This document shows positions 47,057 to 56,951 of a stretch of DNA of 64,000 nucleotides, in pieces. Below the pieces are notes generated by a model. The model made no database searches, was not told the origin of the DNA, and worked only from the letters and a program-made list of their open reading frames with translations. The position numbers and the translations under genes are program-made. Every line of letters starts with the position of its first letter. Position 1 is the first letter of the stretch. Source of the DNA: Histomonas meleagridis (Eukaryota; Parabasalia; Tritrichomonadida; Dientamoebidae); assembly GCA_020186115.1 (NCBI GenBank), contig WSYJ01000013.1, positions 248,001-312,000 on the forward strand, given 5' to 3'.

Positions 47057-47467
47057 ATGTCTGAATACATTTCGATTTTACAAGAACAGATTGAAGAAGA
47101 AAGAAAAGCACCTCATAGCACTCCTCATTCTGCTTCAAATTCAAGCAGAAAGGTTATACAGAAAAAACAATTGATCCCTCTCGAACCAGAAAAAAAGGAA
47201 ATCGATATACAATTTGAAGGAAACATAACTTCAAAAGGAAATAAAGAAGCAAGTAATGAAAGTGAGGAAACAAAAATTTCAGGAGGTGCTCTCTGGGGAG
47301 ATACAAAACAATTAGAAGAAGCATCTGCCATTAATAAAAACAATACACAAGAACAACAACAAGAGCCAAAGTGTCTTTTTGATATGATTATGGAACCTCC
47401 ACCCAAAGAACTAAAACCAACATTATTCACTTACTATGATTTATTGATGCAAAACGGATCTGCTTGA
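47057..47467 (+). CDS. Small hydrophilic protein, unidentified
   Basis: 136 residues, starting MSEYISILQEQIEEERK. Low complexity, rich in Glu, Lys, Ser and Gln, with an N-terminal helix and a conserved-looking C-terminal stretch (GALWGDTKQLEEA, CLFDMIMEPPPKELKPTLFTYYDLLMQ) that could be a peptide binding a partner. No domain recognised, no signal peptide. The ATG at 47057 is preceded by AGGGAGAAA. The isolated gene lies between a decayed gene and a decayed ankyrin array. Probably real because of its non-random C-terminus. Confidence 0.55.
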   Translation: MSEYISILQEQIEEERKAPHSTPHSASNSSRKVIQKKQLIPLEPEKKEIDIQFEGNITSKGNKEASNESEETKISGGALWGDTKQLEEASAINKNNTQEQQQEPKCLFDMIMEPPPKELKPTLFTYYDLLMQNGSA

Positions 47468-47759
47468 CATCATGCTTAATACATATTTAATATAATGTAT
47501 TTTCAACTTGTTCCTTGAATAGGGCATGTTTTAAAATAAAATGTTTGGAATCTTTCTTTATGTATTAAATTATCTATTTAGTAACTTCATTATTATGATA
47601 TTATTGTATCTTGCGGCTCATGTTTAAACGCACAATTATCATTTTAATGATATTATTAATATCATTTTTAGTTGAGATTATGATAAAAATAAATTTACTA
47701 GATTTGAATTCACGTTTATTTAAGTGTATTAACATTTTTCTTGTTTTTATTACTGAATG
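47468..47759. other. Intergenic region, nothing seen
   Basis: About 290 bp of AT-rich sequence after the small protein gene; no coding, repeat or RNA structure recognised. Confidence 0.3.
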
Positions 47760-48520
47760 AAGAATTATCATTTGATTTTATAAGACTGAATTCTTCATGC
47801 GAAGTAATTTAACTATTTGAATATTACCTTTTCCAGAAGCAATCATAAGCGCTGTTTGAAATAGAACAAATAATTTCCAAATATTATTTTGAAATAGCAA
47901 ATTATAAAAATAAATATGAAATAAAACCAATAAATATCTTTAACATTAACATCAATTCCTTCTTGTCCAAGAAGTTGTCTTACTTCATCTATAAGACCCA
48001 TTTGTGCTGATTTAACAAGTCCAATAGCAAATTATAGAGGCAAATTCCAAAAAATATTATTAAGTATTAAAAAATAAAAACAATATTAAATAAACCAAAT
48101 AAATATTTTTAGCATTAACACTAATTCCTTTTTGTTCACGAAGTAATTTAATTATTCCTACATGATGGTTTTCAGAAGCAATCATAAGCGATGTTTTATT
48201 TAATTTAAATAATTTCCAAATAATGTATATATATATTATATTTTATAAAATATAAAGTAATATTATTGTTTGTTACTTCATCTATAAGACCTATTTGGGC
48301 TGCTTTAATTAGTGTAATACCAAATTATAAAGATTAATTCCAAAAAATATGAATGAGTATTAAAATATTAAAATTAGCATTAAACCAAAAAATGAAAAAT
48401 TTATATAATCAATATTCATCCCTTCTTTCAAAGTGGTATCGTAGCTTTTTATATATCATTTGACAACATTATTATTGGCTGAAAATATGAAATAAGATAT
48501 GGGGTTAAAAATGCCATTCT
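47760..48520 (-). pseudogene. Second decayed ankyrin-plus-spacer locus
   Basis: The minus strand carries ankyrin repeats with the same spacer as 40.7-41.7 kb. Units start (at TAL-equivalent codons) at 48318, 48194, 48025 and 47855: spacings 124, 169 and 170. Repeats read TSLMIASENHHVGIIKLLRE, GLVKSAQMGLIDEVRQLLG and TALMIASGKGNIQIVKLL, each ending in NAKN or NVKD before the spacer (82 and 86 bp). The first unit is shortened by about 46 bp. Upstream of it (48340-48520) is further coding-like sequence (LLKNGIFNP). No continuous frame; no start or stop assigned. The orientation is opposite to the first locus. Confidence 0.75.
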
Positions 48521-48657
48521 TTAGCAATACTGTAAATGTATTCATTAAAAATTAAAAATTATGATTATTTTTATTTTTTAAGTTATGATTTTTAAATTTG
48601 AAAACGAATATTAATCAACTATATCTTTAAAGAAAACATTTCCTTCAACTTATTGAA

Positions 48658-48660
<3 letters not shown>

Positions 48661-48689
<29 letters not shown>
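48661..48689. repeat. (TA)n microsatellite
   Basis: About 14 uninterrupted TA units in the 3' flank of the 48724-51348 gene. Confidence 0.95.
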
Positions 48690-48690
<1 letters not shown>

Positions 48691-48723
48691 CATAAAAATT
48701 ACAATCAAAACATTCAATATTCT

Positions 48724-51348
48724 TTATTCAATTCTGTCTATATCGCAAAGGTTTGCAAATAACGAAAGTATACATTGCGCCATTCCCTTTACCAAAGCAC
48801 ATTCCAAAAACTTTTTTTCGCAATCCAAACACAAGTCGAAGTTAAATATTGCGACATCGTTTTTCAATTTTGCTGCGAACACTCTCTCACCATTAAAACT
48901 CATTTTTGATAACACCAAATCCGATTTAAATATTGTGAAAGGAATTGAGTGATAATATTCATCGATTCCATTTCTTAATTCCAAAATCGGCAAATTTTCT
49001 TTTGAAGGTAAAATATCATCCGGCGTTTCATTCCATTGTATATTCTCTAAGAAGTCATCATCGAACGAGAAAATATTCGGAAGAAACTGTGGACACAAAT
49101 TTAAAATATCTTTCAATGCATTTGCATTCATGGCGAAACCACACTTCAAATTAGTAATTCGTGAAAAAATTGCATTCATTAATGGTATTTCACAAGTTAT
49201 ACCATTAAAAGGTTTTATTAATATTATGGGGCCAATTGGTTCTGCTATAGATGTTACAGAATTATCTATGAAATATATATTAACTTCATTGACGCCAATA
49301 TAATTAAAACAATTTTTTATTATCGATAAATATGTTAAATTCGTTGGACACATTAAATATATTGTAACTTGTCGTAACGAATGATATTGGAATCGTGGAT
49401 ATGTAAATGTTTCCCATTTATCAAAATCAAAGTTAAAATCATTAGTAATATAATTATAAAGCGAATTTTCATTTGGTGGAAATTGAAATATTATTGGCTC
49501 GCCAAATTTAGATGCAATACGAAATGATATTTGCGAATAATTTAATAAATTCATATCACTATCTTTAGATAACGTATAATAATATAATGCTTTGTCTTCA
49601 TTGGCTAATATTATTGGGGAATCTGTGTTAAAAACTACATCAAATGGTAAAAGATTTGATACAAGTCGAATTTCCATTGGTTTAAGTTCCCATAATATTA
49701 AACGTGTCATTTTAATTAATTCATTGTTTAATGTTTCATTTTTAATATTTGTTGTAAGCATTAATTTAATACAATTCATATAACTCTTGTTAGTAATCGG
49801 TAATAATATATTCGGTTCAATGTTTTCATATCCTTTAGTTATTAACATATTAACAAAACTAGATTGTTCATCAGCATTAGTTTTTGTTCGTTGATGAATA
49901 AATTGAAGTGTTTGTGAATTAAAATAAATTACATTTTTCTTCTTTGAAATATAGCTGAATAAACTTATGAAATCATAATTCAAAATGATCGTTTTGAGCT
50001 GCCCCAAAAATTGAATTTGTGTATCGTTTAAATATGACGATGAAAACGCATTGAAAACTAGCAGAAGAAAATACTCTTGTTTGGTATTAATTTTAATTTT
50101 TGATATAATTTCAAGAAATTCATATAAAATGGATGATGAGGTTGGCCGATTCTTATTGATCCATTTACAATATAGATAAAAAGAATTCTCTAATTGTGGA
50201 TCAAATGTTGAAACAATTTGTTCCCATGTTAATGATAAGAAATTTTCATTGTTTTCTTTAACAACTTCAGAAATATCGCCAATTTCTTTTAATCGATTTA
50301 CTAATAAATCAAAGAATTTGGCATGATTAAAGTGTGCACTTGAATTTTGAGGATCAGACGCAAGTGGAATTAAAACAGAGATTTGTTGTGAATCTAAATT
50401 TTCAACATCAAAAGAATCGAATTTAACTAAAGAATCATAAATTAATTTACATTCTCTTGGTTTAGTTTTTAAATTGTTTTTTATGTATTGTATTCCACAA
50501 TTTATTAAATGATTAGATATTGGACCACTATGTTTATGCTTAAAAATCCAATAAATTTGAGACTCATCAAGTTCAATATCAACATTAAAATCAAACCTAT
50601 TAATAATAAGTGGGAAAGAAGAAATATTTGCTTTAAGATCAGGAAAAAATCGTGAATATGCCCATACAATAAACGTGCTTATTTCAGAAACGGTTTTAAC
50701 GTTTTTTGTGATGCGATGAATTTCGTCAGAAAAAAGTTTTTTCTTGGAAAATATATTGTATACACTTATTAACCAATTCGTAATAAAGCCATTTTTATCA
50801 CGAAAAAGTGTGATTATAGGAGCAAACTCTAATGTTGACATATATATATCTAAAGGTTTTGATATTGATAAAAGAAGTTTAAATGTGCCTAATAAACGAT
50901 CAAATGGAAGGGTGGAGTTGCTAATAAGAGTTTTAAATAATAGTGCAATATCTGGTGGTATAATTGAATAAAGGGATAATTCAAGATAAGTTATGAGTTT
51001 TTCCATCTTTGTTAAATTTGCAATTGCATATAATGGAAGAAATGATTCAAGAGATATTGAATAAGGGTAAACATTACCTGTAAAATTTGCTCTTTCTGAC
51101 AGTTTGATTGGTGTTAAATATTCATCGAATGATTTAATTCCTAATTCCCAATTAATTTCAGCTTGATATAATTTTATATCTATAGATGATTTATTTGTAG
51201 GTTTTTTAGAAGTTTCTGATGCAAATTTTGAAAATTGAACATAAATGGTATCTATTCTATTAACGTCAAGAAAAAAATTTACAGGGATTGAAGGTATAAA
51301 TTTTTGTGGTGGTGGTATCTCTAAATTTGCAACAAAAATTTTCTTCAT
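48724..51348 (-). CDS. Large protein of an unidentified family (paralogue of 43075-45969)
   Basis: 874 residues from MKKIFVANLEIPPPQKF. Helix- and Asn/Ile-rich, no signal peptide, membrane segment or known catalytic motif. It shares the overall length and several collinear motifs with the gene at 43075-45969: FIVWAYSRFFPDLK, QQISVLIPLASDPQ, ILPITNKSYMNCIKLM, PRFQYHSLRQVTIYLMCPTNLTYL and the C-terminal PFTIFKSDLVLSKMSFNGERVFAAKL. The two genes face each other (convergent) about 2.8 kb apart, with decayed genes between. Divergence is high, so the duplication is not recent. ATG at 51348, followed at the 3' side by a (TA)n tract. Confidence 0.75.
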   Translation of the reverse strand: MKKIFVANLEIPPPQKFIPSIPVNFFLDVNRIDTIYVQFSKFASETSKKPTNKSSIDIKLYQAEINWELGIKSFDEYLTPIKLSERANFTGNVYPYSISLESFLPLYAIANLTKMEKLITYLELSLYSIIPPDIALLFKTLISNSTLPFDRLLGTFKLLLSISKPLDIYMSTLEFAPIITLFRDKNGFITNWLISVYNIFSKKKLFSDEIHRITKNVKTVSEISTFIVWAYSRFFPDLKANISSFPLIINRFDFNVDIELDESQIYWIFKHKHSGPISNHLINCGIQYIKNNLKTKPRECKLIYDSLVKFDSFDVENLDSQQISVLIPLASDPQNSSAHFNHAKFFDLLVNRLKEIGDISEVVKENNENFLSLTWEQIVSTFDPQLENSFYLYCKWINKNRPTSSSILYEFLEIISKIKINTKQEYFLLLVFNAFSSSYLNDTQIQFLGQLKTIILNYDFISLFSYISKKKNVIYFNSQTLQFIHQRTKTNADEQSSFVNMLITKGYENIEPNILLPITNKSYMNCIKLMLTTNIKNETLNNELIKMTRLILWELKPMEIRLVSNLLPFDVVFNTDSPIILANEDKALYYYTLSKDSDMNLLNYSQISFRIASKFGEPIIFQFPPNENSLYNYITNDFNFDFDKWETFTYPRFQYHSLRQVTIYLMCPTNLTYLSIIKNCFNYIGVNEVNIYFIDNSVTSIAEPIGPIILIKPFNGITCEIPLMNAIFSRITNLKCGFAMNANALKDILNLCPQFLPNIFSFDDDFLENIQWNETPDDILPSKENLPILELRNGIDEYYHSIPFTIFKSDLVLSKMSFNGERVFAAKLKNDVAIFNFDLCLDCEKKFLECALVKGMAQCILSLFANLCDIDRIE

Positions 51349-51456
51349 TTAAAAAAGAAAATTCCAATCGACTGACTAACACATTTTTATTCAATAATTT
51401 TGACAAAAATATTTTTATTCAATAAAATACGCTTTTTATTTTTTTTAATTTTTTTG

Positions 51457-54400
51457 TTATTCAACTGACCAAATTTCATAGAAATTCCCAACAACATCAT
51501 TTCTTTTTTCTTCCACATTACAATTATTTAAAGTCCCAATAGATGTATAAACATTTGGCCCGACAGAAACTCTATTAACTACAGCATATTGTAATAATTT
51601 AAATGCTGTATCATACGCTTTTCCGAATATCAAATTCACCAATTTATTTTCGCTATTTATTTCCATTATTTTAATATCATTACCATATTCCATTGACGCA
51701 GTCAGTAACAAACTTGTTTCAGTTTCACATTGTCTAAAACATTCATTTATGAAGTTAAACGCGTCAATATTATTATTAATAATATCATCAGGATCATTTG
51801 GTACAACAACACATAAAATATTATTATTTAAGTAAACTTTATATAAATTCGAATATTTTCTTAATATTTTTTCGCAATTTTTCCATAATTCTGTAGTCAT
51901 TAAACAAATCTCAGCAAGACCAGCGTTTAGATTAAATTCATTAATTTTAATAAGTATAATCGTTGCATTTTTAATTAATATTTCTGATTTGTTTTTAAGT
52001 ATATCTAAATGTAATGATTTCATTATAATTTCATTCGAATTTGTTAACTCTTCAAGTTTCTTTTGTAATCTTTTCTCATCTGAAAGACTTGTAAATGAAA
52101 ACATAAATGAATGATCAACTGTACCTGGTAAAAGATCAGAAATATATATTTCAACGTCGATATGTGAACCATTTTCTTTCTTACAACTTGTTTGGATATA
52201 ACCCGAACTTTGATTTTCTTGAATTATATTATTTAAATATTCAATTGCTTTTTCTTCTTTAATGAATTTATCAAATGTCGAACCTATAATATGTGCATGA
52301 TCATAACCGAAGAGTGATTGAAATGCAGAATTCATACTAAAGATTGTTCCGTTTTTATTAATTAAAATTATAGCACGTGATATATTATCAAATACATCTT
52401 TTTCGGCACTTTTTGCTCTTTCGTGTTCATTATTTTTGATTTCGATTAAAAACGAAACCATTTTTTGATCGGATAATGTATCCAAAGGATTTAATCTTTG
52501 AATTAACATAATACCGACTTTAAATATTTTAGAATATATGGAATAAATATATAAACTAATAAATAATGAAATTATTGCTATAAAAAATACTATAACTGAA
52601 TAAATAGCTAAATTTTGATTAAATAATTCATTTGAAGCTTTCCCATATTCAACATAATATTCTAATGAATTCATTAATGGATAATATAAATGTGCAGTAG
52701 CTAAATGGAATAAATGTAAAAAGTCAATTGTTCGCATTATTTGTAATGGATCATTTAATAATAAATGTCGAGCAATTTCTAAATATGTAACAATTCCTTG
52801 TTCAATTGAACTACATGAATATCTTTGATGAAGTTCATTAGAAGAAGAATTAACAGTACAATTTGTTTGTTTCTCGATTCCTTGAATGATAGAAGTATAT
52901 CGATTATTGGAATCGAAATCAAAATTCATTAATTTAGAATATACTGAACTTAAGTTTTCAATTGCTTCACTTATTTCTTCTGGAAAATCTTCATTTAAAC
53001 CTGGCTTCAAACTTAATAAAGAATAAGAACTAAATTCGGCAATTATATACATCATTGTAGAAGCTTTTTTACCTGCATAACTAACAGCTTCTGATAATGA
53101 ACCAATTGATTCATTACTTGTAATAACATATTTCATCGAATATAAAAATATTATCATAATAACTAAATCTATTACAAAAAATATTATAATTGGTAATAAT
53201 GAACAAAATGATCGATGATTTATGAATATATTTGGATTAAATGCTTCTTCAGTTCGTTCATGTTTAATAAGTAAAAATTCACTTCCTGTCTTTTTAACAT
53301 CATTTGGTAAATCATAACATAATTTCATTATTTGATTTAATTCATGATAAAATAATGCAAAATATATTATATTTAATGGAATCGTTATTACCGAAATTAA
53401 CATACAAACTATAAATGGAATTTTGTTAAATGAATTTTCACTAATTATTTGTTGTTTTTCATCGGATACGATTGCATCTATTAAATCATTTAATCTTGTA
53501 AATATTAAATTATGATATATTGGAATTATAAAATCAGATGTTGTAATATTTTGTATAAAATATGTTGCAAGAATTGATTGACAACGTTTAACAATGGCTA
53601 ATAATGTAATAGAAATATCCCCATATAAGTTATCATTATTTGATAATGTTTCTTCAATTCTTGGTAAATCTTTTTTCTCTAAAACAGTCAAAAAATTATT
53701 AAATTGATTACCATCAGAAATATGTCTCATCAAATATGAAATAAAGTACTGAAATGAATGTAAACCATTCATTGCAAAAACGACAGCATTTTGCATCCAA
53801 TTAATTTCTAAGTTAAAAAGTCCTTGATTCGTATCAGCATGAATTTGTGTTAAGAAGTCTTCTTGTGAATAAACTAATCCATATTCAGTACCACTAGCAA
53901 ATAACAATGACGTTAATGAAGAACTTAAAGATACTTCAATTTGAGTAATATGATTAATTAATTCTAATTGTTCAATTCGTTCATTTCGATAACCTGCGAA
54001 AATTATTAAAAGTACAATCCAACAAATGATTACAATAATTAATCTATACAATGAAACACTATTAATTAATGGTAAGTATTTAGATTTCTTATCTTGTACA
54101 GCTCTTTGGAATTCGACTTTTAATTCGGAATTACTTATTAAAGATTTTAATGATTCTTCTTTCTTCTTTGAATCTAAATCATCTAAATTTGCAACTTTAA
54201 CATGAGATAATATTTCATCAGTATAACTTGGAAACATATGTAAAAATGATATCGTTAAATATTCTAAATCAAAAATATTACCCATTTGAAGTTGGTTAGT
54301 TTTATAAGCCCAAAATGCACCACTTTCAAAATCACAATGATTTTCTATCAAATAATTGGAATATGATTGTGATACAATTGTACTTAATGGATATATTTCG

Positions 54401-55824
54401 ATTTCATCGGACCAAAATTCATCAATTTCATTTATTTCTTTGGATATTTTAGAAAATGTTGAATAACCATTCGGACAATAAGGTATTTCCATTAAACCTT
54501 TCCAAAAATGTCGTAATGTTTGTGTCAATAAATTTGATTTATCTTTAACATCATTTAAATCATTTAATTGTATAATCGTTTGTCGTGTACAATTAGCTAT
54601 GTTTATAGTATATATCGAAAATTGATCATAAAATCCCATAGAATTCTCAGAAAACAAATCTTCTAAAAGTGATAAAAGGATATTATCATATTGTGGGAAA
54701 TATGAACATAATCGTGCGATGACAAGTTTACCATTTTTATCAATTAATGGCGATTTATAAGCAGATTCTATTAACTTCCCTTCGACAAAAGAAGAATGAT
54801 GTTCTGTAAATGCAAGTTTTAATTTTAATAATAATTGTTGTTGATTGGTTACTGGTCTTTCAATAAGTTTTATGACAACTTTCTTTAAGATTATATAATT
54901 AATAATTGTTAAAACAATAAATAAAAATATGGGGAAAAGTGTTAATACTAAAAGATTATCAGTTACAAAAAACATTATATCACAAATTATACATGTAATC
55001 GCAAGTGAAAAATGTATTGCGTTACCAATTTTTAAGACACATGGTAATTTAATTAATAAATAGATTTGACATACATAAAAAAATGCATGTACTACAATGA
55101 TAAAGACTTGAATAATAAGTGCAAAAAGAGCCGCAAAGTTAGCAAAAAATGCACACACAGATAATAATATATAAGATGTCATATAAAATGAAGCATCCCA
55201 ATAACATGTATATGAATGCAAAAAATATACAGAGGAAATAGAAAATCGCTCATAAAAAATCATTAAACATCCACCAAAAAATGCAGCAATAAATTCATAT
55301 ATGGCACATATAATAAATGTAGGTGTAGCAGATTGAAAGAGTGTCATAACATGATAACCACTAATAAAACTACAGGAAACTACAAGAATTGGAAGAACTA
55401 CATGTCCAAAAATTCCGATGATAATCAAATTGGACTTTTGTGAAATTTTCCGTTTTTTGTAATCAACATATACTAACATCATCCATAATGAAACAAGAAC
55501 TACTACAGTGGAAATAATAACTCCTGTAATAACTGTACTTGAAAGGTCTCCTAAATAATGGAAAAGAAAGATGGCTTGAATAATATTTGTCTCATAGAAT
55601 CCACCTTTGTATTGAAATTTTAAGGATACTAACATGCTTTGTATAACAAAAAAAACGAGTGGGATTAAATGAACAATTGGTGGAAAATTTGAAAATTGCG
55701 AATAACGTAAAAATAAAGGCCAATCGCCAGTATTGACTGAAGATTCTGTACCTGTAATATGGGCTAGATTTTGATTAAGTGCACTATGAATAGAAGAAGA
55801 AGAAGAGAAATCAATCTTTCTCAT
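51457..55824 (-). CDS. Multi-pass PAS receptor with degenerate cyclase-like C-terminus
   Basis: 1455 residues. About nine membrane helices in the N-terminal 340 residues, further helices near 600, 830, 880 and 1120, with large non-membrane regions between, then a PAS domain (about 1165-1280: DVFDNISRAIILINKNGTIF, AFQSLFGYDHAHIIGSTF), a helical linker, and a C-terminal domain (about 1310-1455) laid out like a class III nucleotide cyclase (NATIILIKINEFN..., GPNVYTSIGTL). Trichomonads have a large family of such PAS/adenylate-cyclase proteins. In this copy the usual FSDIVGFT metal-binding aspartates and the GD-box are not recognisable, so catalysis is doubtful and a sensor or regulatory role more likely. 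ATG at 55824. Confidence 0.8.
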   Translation of the reverse strand: MRKIDFSSSSSIHSALNQNLAHITGTESSVNTGDWPLFLRYSQFSNFPPIVHLIPLVFFVIQSMLVSLKFQYKGGFYETNIIQAIFLFHYLGDLSSTVITGVIISTVVVLVSLWMMLVYVDYKKRKISQKSNLIIIGIFGHVVLPILVVSCSFISGYHVMTLFQSATPTFIICAIYEFIAAFFGGCLMIFYERFSISSVYFLHSYTCYWDASFYMTSYILLSVCAFFANFAALFALIIQVFIIVVHAFFYVCQIYLLIKLPCVLKIGNAIHFSLAITCIICDIMFFVTDNLLVLTLFPIFLFIVLTIINYIILKKVVIKLIERPVTNQQQLLLKLKLAFTEHHSSFVEGKLIESAYKSPLIDKNGKLVIARLCSYFPQYDNILLSLLEDLFSENSMGFYDQFSIYTINIANCTRQTIIQLNDLNDVKDKSNLLTQTLRHFWKGLMEIPYCPNGYSTFSKISKEINEIDEFWSDEIEIYPLSTIVSQSYSNYLIENHCDFESGAFWAYKTNQLQMGNIFDLEYLTISFLHMFPSYTDEILSHVKVANLDDLDSKKKEESLKSLISNSELKVEFQRAVQDKKSKYLPLINSVSLYRLIIVIICWIVLLIIFAGYRNERIEQLELINHITQIEVSLSSSLTSLLFASGTEYGLVYSQEDFLTQIHADTNQGLFNLEINWMQNAVVFAMNGLHSFQYFISYLMRHISDGNQFNNFLTVLEKKDLPRIEETLSNNDNLYGDISITLLAIVKRCQSILATYFIQNITTSDFIIPIYHNLIFTRLNDLIDAIVSDEKQQIISENSFNKIPFIVCMLISVITIPLNIIYFALFYHELNQIMKLCYDLPNDVKKTGSEFLLIKHERTEEAFNPNIFINHRSFCSLLPIIIFFVIDLVIMIIFLYSMKYVITSNESIGSLSEAVSYAGKKASTMMYIIAEFSSYSLLSLKPGLNEDFPEEISEAIENLSSVYSKLMNFDFDSNNRYTSIIQGIEKQTNCTVNSSSNELHQRYSCSSIEQGIVTYLEIARHLLLNDPLQIMRTIDFLHLFHLATAHLYYPLMNSLEYYVEYGKASNELFNQNLAIYSVIVFFIAIISLFISLYIYSIYSKIFKVGIMLIQRLNPLDTLSDQKMVSFLIEIKNNEHERAKSAEKDVFDNISRAIILINKNGTIFSMNSAFQSLFGYDHAHIIGSTFDKFIKEEKAIEYLNNIIQENQSSGYIQTSCKKENGSHIDVEIYISDLLPGTVDHSFMFSFTSLSDEKRLQKKLEELTNSNEIIMKSLHLDILKNKSEILIKNATIILIKINEFNLNAGLAEICLMTTELWKNCEKILRKYSNLYKVYLNNNILCVVVPNDPDDIINNNIDAFNFINECFRQCETETSLLLTASMEYGNDIKIMEINSENKLVNLIFGKAYDTAFKLLQYAVVNRVSVGPNVYTSIGTLNNCNVEEKRNDVVGNFYEIWSVE

Positions 55825-56211
55825 CTCAGGCAGAATACGTTATTTGCCACGGAGTGTAAAATTCTGAAAACGAACCATACCAATTCAAATTATAATCGTT
55901 ATACACACGAAAACCTCAAGCTTTTTATTGGCAGATTGACAATCTTTTAGGAGTAAAAAATAGTACGAATGATCTAATTGTTTTCTTTAACCTACATGCG
56001 TTCAGTTATTCTTACCTAGATGCAAATGAAAAACGAAAAAAAGAAATATTGTAAAACTTTCAATCCAAATTTATTTTTTATTTACTTTGTAATTTATTTG
56101 CCTACAAACAAATTCTTTTAAAAATACATTTTTCGTATTAATGCTTTATTTGAAAAATAAATATCTTTATTAGAAATGTACTTTAAAGTTTTGTCTATGG
56201 ATATAGGATAC
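55825..56211. other. Intergenic region between PAS receptor and Rab
   Basis: 387 bp, AT-rich. Promoter of the PAS gene and 3' flank of the Rab gene. No gene or RNA recognised. Confidence 0.35.
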
Positions 56212-56781
56212 TTAACACGAACATCCTTTTTTAGTATCTTCCAAAGCAACTTTCTTATGTATGAAATTTTCTTTTGAATATAATAGCTCGGATATAATCG
56301 ATTCAAACAAACCATTGATCCCTTCGCCAGAAAGAGCAGAAACTTCGGAAAAACGAAGGTTGTAAGAGTCAGCTATTTCTTGTATGTCAGATGTTGAACA
56401 AACTCTTTCTTCAACAAGATCTGACTTATTAAAACACAAAACAATTTGTATAGCATCCTCAGCATTGTCTCTTACGAAGTTGACCCAATATTTTATGTTA
56501 TCTATTGAGCTTTTAGATGTTAAATCACTTACGATAATAGCAGCTGCAGCTCCATGAATATACATTGGAACAATTTCACGGTATGACTCAGATCCTGCTG
56601 TATCCCATATATTTATATCATATTCAATCCCGTCAAATTTCATTGATTTAACTTTTGAACAGCCACCAACAGTTGCTTCTTTGCTGAGCCCACCTGTTCC
56701 TGTATAGAGGTTAATAATTGAAGTTTTCCCGACAGCTGCATCTCCTAGTAAGACAATTTTGATATATTGCTTCTCGCCCAT
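56212..56781 (-). CDS. Rab-family small GTPase
   Basis: 189 residues. The G boxes are present: GDAAVGKTS (13-21, P-loop), effector Thr in EATVGG, WDTAGSE (G3), FNKSD (G4, NKxD) and EVSALSG (G5, usually SA(K/S)), and the C-terminal CSC gives double geranylgeranylation for membrane anchoring. The DTAGSESYREIVPMYIHGA switch II and NKSDLVEERV resemble Rab5/Rab21-like GTPases, but the subgroup is not decided. It acts in vesicle transport. ATG at 56781; AACGGTTTT lies 16-24 bases upstream. Head-to-head with the RmlC-like gene (170 bp). Confidence 0.93.
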   Translation of the reverse strand: MGEKQYIKIVLLGDAAVGKTSIINLYTGTGGLSKEATVGGCSKVKSMKFDGIEYDINIWDTAGSESYREIVPMYIHGAAAAIIVSDLTSKSSIDNIKYWVNFVRDNAEDAIQIVLCFNKSDLVEERVCSTSDIQEIADSYNLRFSEVSALSGEGINGLFESIISELLYSKENFIHKKVALEDTKKGCSC

Positions 56782-56796
56782 TATTTTGAACCAACG

Positions 56797-56805
56797 AACG
56801 GTTTT
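56797..56805. promoter_or_regulatory. AACGGTT motif upstream of Rab gene
   Basis: AACGGTTTT, 16-24 bases before the Rab ATG (minus strand). Member of the recurrent set. Confidence 0.45.
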
Positions 56806-56914
56806 GTGCCTGTGTTACATTTCAATTTACATTATTCAAAAACCAGAAATCCAATTTCCCAATATTGAAATCTTTTATACAAAACTTATGGACCCCCCCG
56901 ACCGGAAGAGTCAG

Positions 56915-56923
56915 AAACCGTAA
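56915..56923. promoter_or_regulatory. AACCGT motif upstream of the RmlC-like gene
   Basis: AAACCGTAA, 29-37 bases before the ATG at 56952, followed by CCAAAAAGTGC. Member of the recurrent set. Confidence 0.4.
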
Positions 56924-56951
56924 AAAAGCGGGACACTCCAAAAAGTGCTAA

